Source of the DNA: Cyanoderma ruficeps
Taxonomy: Eukaryota; Chordata; Aves; Passeriformes; Timaliidae
Direction of reading: 5' to 3'
Length of the DNA: 64,000 nt
Assembly: GCA_008694505.1 (NCBI GenBank)
Contig: VZDJ01000090.1
Location: 7,867,521-7,931,520 of the forward strand
The notes under the pieces are model-generated. The model was not told the origin of the DNA. It searched no databases and saw only the letters and a program-made list of their open reading frames with translations. The position numbers were made by a program, and so were the translations under genes. Of this stretch, positions 42,709 to 52,120 are shown one piece after another (position 1 is the first letter of the stretch; each line of letters opens with the position of its first letter).

Positions 42709-42724
42709 GTGTGTGTGTGTGTGT
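42709..42724. repeat. (GT)8 microsatellite
   Basis: Eight perfect GT dinucleotides about 675 bases upstream of the large coding exon. Likely length-polymorphic, with no evident function. Confidence 0.9.
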
Positions 42725-43399
42725 TTGTTTGATAGGAAGTCACAAGGCCTGCACTTTCACTATGGACAGACTTAGCTAATTTTGCTCTGGTGTGCTGCTT
42801 AAGGATTCACATTAGGCAGCCTGATTAAACTGCCCACTGTGGCCACATTTCCTTCACATACTCAAACGTCCTTAAGATTTGATTGTAAAATATCAGGATG
42901 GTTTATAAGTAACAAAGCTAGGAGGTTTATGATGCTATAAATTATATCTGCCCTTGAGGGCTTCACTGACTTAATTTCTAAAGCATTATAATAATCACAT
43001 TTCTTAAAAAAAAAAAAAAGGCACAACACAAATAACCAAACAAAGCTTGCATGCATATACCTAGCCTCAGCAAATAGCTGAGAGAAGTGCAGTTCCAGTG
43101 CAGAATAACAAAATAGTTTTGTTGCACTGATGCCTGTCAAAAGTTGAAAATGTAATCAAAGATGCACAGTAACTGAAGCTGCTAAGTCTAAATGATCATA
43201 CTGAAGTGTTCATTACAAAAGAACTTCTGAATAGGAAGTAAGGCCGGTGGGCACTTCCAAATGATGCTGCAAGGAGAGGTCTGCTTGTAGTTAAAATTGG
43301 ATGTTCATGGACATCTGGCAAAAATGTCGTAATATTTCAAGTGTGTTTTTAAATGCCCACTAAAATGGCTACAAAATACAATATTATTTCCTCCCACAG

Positions 43400-46133
43400 A
43401 TTGAAAAAGCTTCTTGAACAAGAGACAGTGTATCAGACAAAAAAAGAAAAGGAAAACAACAAGAAAATAGCTAAACTGAAAGAAGAATTGACTAAACTGA
43501 AATCCTTTGCTTTAATGGTGGTGGATGAACAGCAAAGACTCACTGAGCAGCTGAATCAACAAAGTAAAAAAATTCAAGAATTAACCACTTGTACAGAACA
43601 AGCACACGAAAAGCTGACTTTTGCTGAAGCAAAAATTCAAGAAGAGAAACAGAGATCCAGCAGGCTGGAGGCTGAAATTCAGGCCCAGAGCACTAAGATT
43701 TCCCAAGACCAAGAAGCAATGATGGCCAAACTAACCAATGAAGACAGCCAGAATCGCCAGCTCCGGCTAAAATTAACGACTCTCAGCCGGCAAATCGATG
43801 AGCTGGAAGAGACCAACAAATCTTTACGAAAAGCAGAAGAAGAACTGCAAGACCTAAGGGATAAGATAAATAAGGGAGAGTGTGGGAATGCCACACTTAT
43901 GACTGAAGTAGAAGAACTACGGAAACGACTGCTGGAGATGGAAGGAAAGGATGAAGAGCTCATAAAAATGGAAGATCAGTGCAGAGAACTTAATAGAAAG
44001 TTAGAAAAAGAAGCATCACAGAGCAAGAACCTTAAAGGCGAAGTTGATAAACTTAATAAAAGAATTATGGAGCTGGAGAAACTAGAAGATGCTTTCAACA
44101 AGAGTAAACAAGAATGTTACTCCCTGAAATGCAACCTAGAAAGAGAAAAAACGTTAACAAAGCAGTTGTCCCATGAGCTGGATGGTTTAAAAGCTAGAGT
44201 TGGCGAGCTTGAAGCAATTGAAAGCAAGTTAGAAAAAACTGAGTTTACACTTAAAGAAGATTTAACAAAGCTGAAGAGTTTAACAGTGATGCTTGTGGAT
44301 GAAAGAAAAACTATGGGTGAAAAAATAAAGCAAACAGAAGAAAAGCTGCAAGCTGCAACTTCTCAACTTCAGGTGGAACAAAATAAAGTCATGTCGGTTA
44401 CAGAAAAGCTGATGGAGGAAAGTAAAAAGGCACTGAAATCGAAATCTGATGCAGAGGAAAAAATGTCCAGTGTTACAAAAGAAAGAGATGAACTGAAAAA
44501 CAAACTCAAAGCAGAAGAGGAGAAAGGAAGCGATCTTGTTTCCAAAGTGAATATTCTAAGTAAAAGACTTCAGTCCCTAGAAGATGTTGAAAAAGAGTTT
44601 CTTAAAAATAAACGTAAGGAGAGTACTAAATCAAGCACCTCCTTGCAGCAGGAAAACAACATAATCAAAGAGCTTTCTCAAGAAGTTGAGAGGCTTAAGC
44701 AGAAGCTCAATGAAATGAAGTCCGTAGAAGATGATCTTATGAAAACTGAAGATGAATTTGAGTCTCTAGAACGAAAATATGTCAGTGAACGGGACAGAGC
44801 CAAGCTCCTCTCAGAGGAGTTGGAGGCTGTGAAAATGGAATTGGCGAGGTACAAATTAACGGAAAAGGTAGAATGCAATCAGGAGCGCCTTTTTAAGAAA
44901 CTCAAAGAAGAGGAAGCTAAATCGAGTCACCTTTCCAGAGAAGTAGATGCACTGAAAGAGAAAGTTCATGAATATGTGGCAACAGAAGACCTAATCTGTC
45001 ACCTGCAAGGTGATCACACAGTCTTGCAGAAGAAACTCCTCCAGCAAGAAAACAAAAACAGGGAGTTAGCAAGAGAAATGGAAAGCCTCACAAAAGAACT
45101 AGAGAGGTACAGATCCTTCAGCAAGAACATCAGGCCTGGTCTTAATGGAAAGAAAATTCCAGATGTGCAAGTTTTTTCTAAAGAAATCCAAACAGATCCA
45201 GCAGACAATGAACCACCCGATTACAAAACCCTCATGCCTTTAGAGCGAACGGTCATAAATGGGCAGATCTATGAAGACAGTGATAATGAGGAGGAACAAA
45301 CAGTGTCTTTCAAAAGCAACTCATCCACCGCAAATGCCGCCAACAAAAAATTATGGATCCCTTGGATGAGGTCCAAAGACAGCCATCCTCAAAATGGAAA
45401 GATACACACAAAGCAAAATGGAAACTGTGCACAGACTGGCGATCTAGTGCTAAGCCATACACCTGGCCAACCTCTTCACATAAAAGTAACTCCAGACCAC
45501 GGACAGAACACAGCGACCCTTGAAATAACCAGTCCTACCACTGAAAGCCCTCATTCCTACACAAGCACAGCAGTTATACCCAACTGTGGCACTCCAAAGC
45601 AAAGAATAACCATTATTCAAAACGCCTCCTTAACATCTGTAAAATCAAAAGCAGGAGAAGGTTACATGACCCCAGAGCATGTAATTTCTCCTATTACTAT
45701 GACTACTTTTGCAAGATCTCAAACTCCAGAATCATGTGGGTCTTTAACTCCTGAAAGAACAACGTCCCCTTTGGCTTTACCTGGCTCAAGTTCTCAGGAA
45801 CAAACACTCTGCTCGGAGCCTTTGGAAATGGGAGCCAAGCATGCTGTTTTTAGAGTATCCCCAGACAGGCAGTCATCATGGCAGTTTCAGAGATCTAACA
45901 GCACAGGATCACGTGTAATAACTACTGAGGATAACAAAATCCACATTCATTTAGGAAATCCTTATGTCCAAGCTCTCACCAATTCCAAGCCCATCAGCCC
46001 TTGCAATGCAGTGCAAGACAACAGAACTCCAGCACTAGCTAATGGCCTACCCACTAAGCCCACCAATAAAATCACCAGCAGTATTACTATCACACCAACA
46101 GCCACTCCTCTGCCACGGCAATCACAAATTACA
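43400..46133 (+). CDS. FILIP1L: FILIP1L large coding exon (coiled-coil body and tail)
   Basis: FILIP1L is a cytoplasmic coiled-coil protein that binds filamin A and is linked to actin organisation, cell migration and WNT/beta-catenin down-regulation. Numbering residues from the in-frame ATG at 43353, the genuine exon begins inside codon 16 (R), just after the acceptor ending CCTCCCACAG, and ends after T927. Residues 17-590 are almost continuous heptad-type Leu/Glu/Lys coiled coil, with repeated blocks of about 47 residues. A charged linker (about 600-660) holds the SKEIQTDP and [12 protein letters not shown] segments. The Ser/Thr/Pro-rich tail contains [67 protein letters not shown] and [10 protein letters not shown], which match remembered vertebrate FILIP1L closely. 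The human short isoform (893 residues) starts at the Met equivalent to 43515. The first 15 codons after 43353 overlap the polypyrimidine tract and are not taken as coding. The frame is intact. Confidence 0.96.
43515..43517 (+). other. FILIP1L: Probable start codon of the short FILIP1L isoform
   Basis: This ATG ([11 protein letters not shown] context, residue 55 of the long open frame) corresponds to Met243 of full-length human FILIP1L, where the 893-residue isoform begins. It is also the first ATG downstream of the splice acceptor at 43400. The context is moderate (T at -3, G at +4). From here the protein would be 879 residues with the read-through end, or 935 with the spliced terminal exon. 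Confidence 0.65.
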
Positions 46134-46154
46134 GTAAGTAATGTCTATAACTGA
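46134..46154 (+). CDS. FILIP1L: Read-through alternative C-terminus of FILIP1L (VSNVYN-stop)
   Basis: If the donor at 46133/46134 (ACA, then GTAAGTAATG) is not used, the frame adds VSNVYN and stops at TGA 46152-46154. The same bases are an almost ideal splice donor, so coding and splice functions overlap. I recall a very similar Val-Ser-Asn-Ile-Tyr-Asn end among vertebrate FILIP1L isoforms, which suggests the read-through is real, but my memory of isoform ends is not firm. Use requires a polyadenylation site inside the intron. Confidence 0.6.
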   Translation, partial: VSNVYN

Positions 46155-46890
46155 CCCCCATCCATGCTGACACCCTTACCAGCAACCCATCCTGTTTTTC
46201 ATCCCAGCAAGAATTATTTGGAACAGCCTCTTTACTTTGGGAAAGATCTGTGCATGAACTATACAACAGCATATGGAACTAACGTTAAGTTTTGCCTGCT
46301 TAGTGTTATCAAGTGTGCACTTACTGTATATCTTCTCATTGAAATACAGTTATGTAAAATATTTAGTCTTGCACTTGTATAAATGCATCTTTATGTACTG
46401 CCATTTTCAAAATAACTCACATTAGTTTTGACTGCAACCTGCCTTGGTAAAATATTTTAACATTACAAAAAAACCCCAGTAAATAATTGATTATTTTCAT
46501 CATTGCTTGCTGAAAATTTTTTGTTTGTTATGTGTGGTTTGTATTTTTCTGCATGTATGGTAGAATTTGAATTAAGCCATAATACTGCCTGCTAACTTCA
46601 GATAAGACTTGATTCATTATCTTCCCTACTATTTCCCAATTCCTTCTAGCCCTCTCATTTCAGGTAATTATCACGACATCAAACACAAAATATTATGTAT
46701 TGTATAACAATATGTGGTTAAAACACTTTTTAAACCTTCCTGCAAACTTTGTTTTTAAGTGAACTGAGTTCAGAAGCTTGTATCACAAAGTGATTCTCCC
46801 CCAGCAAGGGTTTTTTTCCAATACAACAGGAAAACTGCAATAATTTAGGTTTGCTGTAAGACAATAAACAGCAACATCTAAACGATAATT
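46155..46890 (+). other. FILIP1L: Possible 3' UTR of the read-through transcript
   Basis: AT-rich sequence following the read-through stop. The first canonical AATAAA after the stop is at 46863-46868, and another is at 47473-47478 beyond a G-run gap. Neither has a striking GT-rich downstream element. The 72-codon frame at 46164-46382 has no family resemblance and is probably chance. Confidence 0.35.
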
Positions 46891-47425
46891 CAGGAGAACA
46901 GGTTTACATACCATATTCACATTTCATCTAAGCACCTAGCCATCAATTCCACAAACAGTACACATCATACAAGTACACTGAAGAAGAAACAAGATTACCA
47001 AACTATGGCATACCTTCATGTTTTTCACTTCATAGACAGAGAAAGCTTGGCAGAAGCATTAAGAAGGAATACTAGACCAAATCTCCAAACATGCAGGCCT
47101 CTGGGTCTGGGATAAATGGGAGTGCCATACAGAATAGACAAAGCGGGTTAAGGTATTTCAGTGACAATTATAGTGTTTGTGCCTAGGAAAAGGAGAGAAA
47201 TGTAATCAATTCTGTCCTTTACACGTGTGCCAAGCAGTCAATTTTCATTTCCCATAAAATATTGTTAGTGGTAGAGCAGCTTCACATAAAATGTAAATCA
47301 GTCCAGAAGATCTGGAAGGCACTTTCAAACTTCTCTTTTTCACAAAAGCTGTACACTCCAAATCTAAATTGTAACAATTATTCTTTATTCTAAAACGTTA
47401 AATTCCCATAAATTTGATGCTTTGG

Positions 47426-47447
47426 AGGGGGTGGGGGGGGGGGNNNN
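47426..47447. repeat. G-rich run ending in a 4-base assembly gap
   Basis: GGGGG-T-G(11) followed by NNNN at 47444-47447. The true length is unknown. A run of this type can form G-quadruplexes and often stops sequencing. Confidence 0.9.
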
Positions 47448-50400
47448 GTCATGGTGTTATGTATTTTTTTAAAATAAATTAAAAACTGCAACTTCCTCAT
47501 CAACAAGGAAGTTTGCAAGTAAGCAGGAAGTCCCTGTTCACTAAACCCTTATCTTTATATCTTTATTCTGCCTATATTCCCCAGAGGAAAGAAATATTTC
47601 TGTGGCATAACTTAGCAACGGATTCAGCAAAGAACTTTGGCCCATGATCTCATATAACAAGGGGACTTCTATCATTTTAAGTCCTTTGATTGACAGGAAA
47701 CTAAATGTTTATAACTGTAGATAATAACTGCTTTTAGAACAGTTTCTATTGTAAAGCAAAGTCCACTGCCCATATACACTTTTTTCAGTGAACAATGGGA
47801 AGAAAAAAAAACATTAAATTATATAAGATATGTGACAGAAATGGATAATAACATATGTATTACAGTTGAACAATGGCAGTTTCAAAAAGAGAAATTGTGT
47901 GTGGATCTGCACAACCCCAGCTTATATAATCTGAAGTTACTAGGCTTCATAAAAGGTCCTTCTTCCTTATTTTGTCTCACTCTATCTCCATGGATGCACA
48001 AGTGAGCTCTGGCTAAGACCTGGGTCAGAAGGAGTACATAGTCTTGCATTCTGCAAAGCAAACTTTGACTCACACCAACTTCAGCAAAAGTTACTGATGA
48101 AGACAGCAGCCAGAACTCAGGCAAACCAAAATCAAAAAAAAATTTAGAGTGTGTTAATTATACGAACAAGTTACCTGATTACATTCAGGCTGCACATTCT
48201 TAACTACAGGGCTCAGTTAAAAGCCCAAAAATCAGTACCTTCAACATACATTCTCTGCAGTTCTGTTCTTTGGGATACTGCATATCCTGCTGATCTGTAC
48301 TTAAGATCTCCGCAGGAACACATTACAAGCATGGTACTGAGTAACTGTGTGAGGTAGCCACTTGACAGCGTACTAACAGACACCAAATTCTCTAAAAATT
48401 AAAGGATTAATGCTTGTACTCCAGAGGCACTAGTATTTTCTTCAGTTAGACTTAAAAAGTGTGTAGAAAAAAAAAATCAGATCTACCTTCAAAAATACAC
48501 AGAAATGTGTTGATCATTAACCACCTGGCCATCTATTACAGTACCTTATAAAAGAAAAGCACAAATCAGGGCACAGCAATAAGCACACACAGTCCTTTGG
48601 ACACTTAACCAAGCTACTATGAATAAGGAAGTTCAGCTTAGATTTAAAGCTAGATTTGAATATAAAATCTAGATGAGAGTTCACACCATTTATAAGCATA
48701 ATCATTTAACAGGACAGTACTCCTGTCCCTGTCTTAAACTCATGATTTATCAGTAACTGTCTAATTAACAAAAGACAAAGGAAGCAGCCACTTGTGACCA
48801 TTAATTCCCAAGGAAGAAGCTTCAGCAGTGCCTGGAAATGGAATTGCTACATTTCCTAAAAATGCACCTTGATTGAGGGAATCTTGAGTTTCCCTACTGA
48901 TGAAACAACCCCTGTGTAGATTTAACTGACTTCACAGCAAAATTTTTGTCAGTCATTCCAACAGATAAAAAATCAAGTAATTATTTTTGCCTGAAAATAA
49001 TATTTTCACAATGAAGCAGGTTTTTTCTGTTTGAATTCCCAAGATTGGTTTCAAAGCAGAGAAAATAAACACCTGGATGTACTTGCTGAGAGCTGAAACT
49101 TAATTGTTTGAACAGAAAGAAGTTAGCTGTAATTTTATCATAAAATAGCAAATAGAAAGCATAGCTTAAAGAATCAAATTATTAATTTACATATTAACCT
49201 CGAGTTGTTCAGATCATCTCTCCATATTTCAGAGTATTTCCATTTTTCTGAGTGAGAATAGCCACCTGCTTCCTTGGCAGACAATAAGGAAACAGCAGAG
49301 CAAGGAGAAATTTAAATAAGTTATCTGCACATTGATTCAAGCACTCTGAACAAAAACATCAAGCATAATCATTTTAAAATTCGACAAGTAAGGCAGCTTT
49401 TCTAGGAATTTCAACTACTCTGTAAGTGGTAAGTATTGCTGTTAATTTGGAGCCTGAGACATTTTTGCTTTCAGCAGTTGCTCAAAAGCCTAAGGTCTGA
49501 CAGGTATGTAATGGTTCATTTAAATGTTATGGGGAAATAAGGTCACATAATAAGGAGCATATATCAGAGGGATTAAACCGTGAAAGAGAGCATAAAAACA
49601 GTTTTCAGCAGATCATAATATCAATCCTTCTCTTTTCCAAAGCTCTTGGCAAGCATCTCTAAGGTCTAAAAATCTACCCTTTCTCCTTTATGTTTAGTTC
49701 CCAGCAAAAGACAGGGAGAATTAACTGACTGAAAAACGACAGCAGTTACCAGCCTGCTTTCCTTCATCTTTTTGGGTTTATTTCAGTGAATGATCAAATG
49801 GACACAAGCGAGGGCAGGACCAACACTTTGGTGCTCAGCATTTTTCAGCCATTCTTTTTATGTGATTAAATTTCTCAGAAGAAATACTTGCAATTTTTGT
49901 CCTTACAGGGAGGATGGATGAGGGGAGGGAGGGAAAAGGAGAAGCAAAAAGAAGATAATACGAAGCAATAATGGTAATCTGAGACCAAAGCAACCATCCA
50001 TCAACTGTGAGGCAGCATCTCAAGTTATTTAAAGACCTCCTCCAAGCCACTAATTAAGAAATAGAATTGACAAAAATTACAGGAGCAGACTGCTAATCTT
50101 CCTGATCTAAAGCACTGCAGCCAATACGGTGTCTGGGGACAGCATGTAAGGCTGTAATAAGAAAAAGATCTGTATGTAAGCATTTCATGCAAGGATTAGG
50201 AAGGCGTGCTCCCCACACTAGGGAAAAAATAATCAGAAACAGAATTGTACAGCCCTATTTTCTGAATAAGATTCAATGGATGCTGCAGGGTTAGATGATG
50301 GAAATGGAGTAACCATCTGCAGGATGACTTGGTCCCTAGGAAACAGATATTGAGACAGGCAAAACAAAAACTGACAACTGCCTAATCTCCAGGCTTAAGG

Positions 50401-50528
50401 AAAGACTACCAAAACATTATGTTACCAAGAAACAGAAGAGAAAAAGATCTTAGGGTTCAAATACAGCACAAGTGGGTGTATAAAACTGTTTTAAAATTAA
50501 CACCAAGTACTTTAAGTGGAAAATTGCT

Positions 50529-50529
<1 letters not shown>

Positions 50530-50566
<37 letters not shown>

Positions 50567-50575
50567 NAAAAAAAA
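50530..50575. repeat. Long poly-A tract with one undetermined base
   Basis: About 45 A residues with a single N at 50567. No AATAAA just upstream and no target-site duplication was recognised, so a retroposon tail cannot be claimed. Confidence 0.9.
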
Positions 50576-51054
50576 GGCAAGCCATAAAAATTTAAGCAGC
50601 ATGGAGTGTTTTCACAGATCTGCAGCCAGTGGCCCCAAGATGAAGCTACATTCTCTCTGAGCTGTAGCTAGCACTTTAGCCAATGACCCACGATACTGTG
50701 GGCACCCAGAAGGCCAATAGCAGAGTTGCCAACTGAATATGATTCTCTTCTGACCACAAAGTATTCTTGAGAAACACTTTTTGAGTAAAAGTGGAAAGAC
50801 CTCTTTTAATCAATGTCTCTTCATTTGCCATGCAGTGGTCTGACATCACAGGGTCTTCAAACAGGGATGGGCCAAAGAAGCTCCCTCCCCTTTTTCACCC
50901 TTACCACAACCCAGATTATAAAATACTGCCTTTTCAGTTGTGTTGTCATCACTGTTCCAGAAGACAGCACTGTGAACCAGGTCAAGAAAGTAACCTGGAT
51001 TTAAAAAAACAAAAGCAAAACCACAAACAAAAAGCCAGACCACAAATCCTCATT

Positions 51055-51081
51055 AAAAAAAAAAAAAAAGANAAAAAAAAA
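51055..51081. repeat. Second poly-A tract with one undetermined base
   Basis: An A-rich run with G interruptions and a single N at 51072, embedded in a broader A/C-rich region (51001-51120). The 122-codon frame that runs through it is Lys/Gln/Asn-rich because of the homopolymer and is not a gene. Confidence 0.85.
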
Positions 51082-52100
51082 GAAACAAAAACCAAACAAC
51101 CTCAGCAAAACAGGATCTATTTCACAACACAGCTTTATAAAAGAGCTACATCACCATAACTGAATGGACAAGCAAAAAGGAAAAAGGAGCATTTTATAGT
51201 GCAATCGCTGCCGAAGTCCTGGTCCCATCACCATTGTCTGAAGGGATAAAATCTAGCATGCAAATACATAGCAAAGCACTTACAAATATACAACAAACAT
51301 TCATCAGTCCCATTAAAATAACTCCGTATCTCTCTTGGGAGAGAAGTTAATTGTGCAAAAATGGAGCAAGGCAGCTTTGAATGTGATTAGTACTGGCATT
51401 TTCTTATCTGTCTCATAATCAAGCCACTATAGGTCATGTTTTGTCCTGAAAAAACATCAGTCTTAGCTGGATAGAAGGTAGAGAGTCTTTTAATTATAAT
51501 TTTACATAATATATATATTAGGAAAAAAACATATACTGAAAATAGGACTCTGATTAACACCTTTTTATGTGGCCTTCCAAGGGGAAAACAGCCTACTCAC
51601 AGACAGAATAAAGCCATGATGGTAAAAGCAAGAGGGTCTTTTTCCTTCTCCATGCAGAACCTCTGTAAACCTTTTCAAGATAAAAAAATGCTAACGTGGA
51701 GAAAGCACCCTCAAAGCTTTTGAACAGACAATATTGATAATGAAGACCTTTTCATGTTAAAAGCTGTGTGTGGCTGTAAGCGCAGTTTCAAACACCTTTA
51801 AAAACTGCCTTAAAAATACACAACTATCCCTCCGTGCCCCAGTCTGTAGAGAATGATCCTCCACTGCCCAGAATCCTACTCCACAAATGGCAGAGCAGCT
51901 TTATACCATTTGGGCTGCTGGTCTCACGCAGGCCGTGTTCTCTCCAGCAGCACCGACACCCAAGCGCCTGCAGGAACATGTAAGTGCCAGCACTCCCCTG
52001 TGCGGGCCACAGCTGCTATTGCAGCGTGTGCGGAATTTCTAAAAAGGACACACAGTTCTCTTCCTAGGGACCCCCAAGCGCCCTATCAAGGTGCCCAAGA

Positions 52101-52120
52101 CCCCTTGGACTTCCAAGGGG
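52101..52120. other. Small perfect hairpin
   Basis: CCCCTTGG-ACTT-CCAAGGGG: an 8-bp stem (9 if the flanking A-T pair is counted) with a tiny loop, inside a GC-richer intronic patch. It is not followed by a T run and this is not a bacterial genome, so it is not read as a terminator. Confidence 0.7.

Larger units (their letters stand above)
27153..43399 (+). other. FILIP1L: Intron before the large coding exon; no other gene seen
   Basis: It is bounded by GTAAGG at the 5' end and by a pyrimidine-rich TTATTTCCTCCCACAG acceptor at the 3' end. It is AT-rich, with no frame above about 105 codons and no recognisable protein. Internal landmarks are a TATA/TATAC palindromic repeat near 28.7 kb, a GC-richer patch at about 32.44-32.79 kb, a 12-C run near 39.28 kb and a (TG)8 repeat near 42.7 kb. 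Whether the 5' boundary is used is inferred. The 3' boundary is well supported by protein alignment. Confidence 0.6.

Noticed and set aside
43353..43399. N-terminal 15 codons of the 933-codon open frame as true FILIP1L protein
   Set aside because: They overlap the polypyrimidine tract and AG of a strong acceptor. Family alignment resumes exactly at the residue after it (R-L-K-K), with the split codon phase expected from the preceding exon.
43679..45208. Reverse-strand Ser-rich frames (94, 66 and 64 codons) inside the large exon
   Set aside because: They are antisense shadows of the Glu/Lys/Leu-rich coiled-coil coding sequence.
50530..51081. Retroposed gene copy bounded by the two poly-A tracts
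   Set aside because: There is no polyadenylation signal, target-site duplication or recognisable coding sequence between them.
52101..52120. Rho-independent terminator
   Set aside because: The hairpin has no following T run and the DNA is eukaryotic intron.
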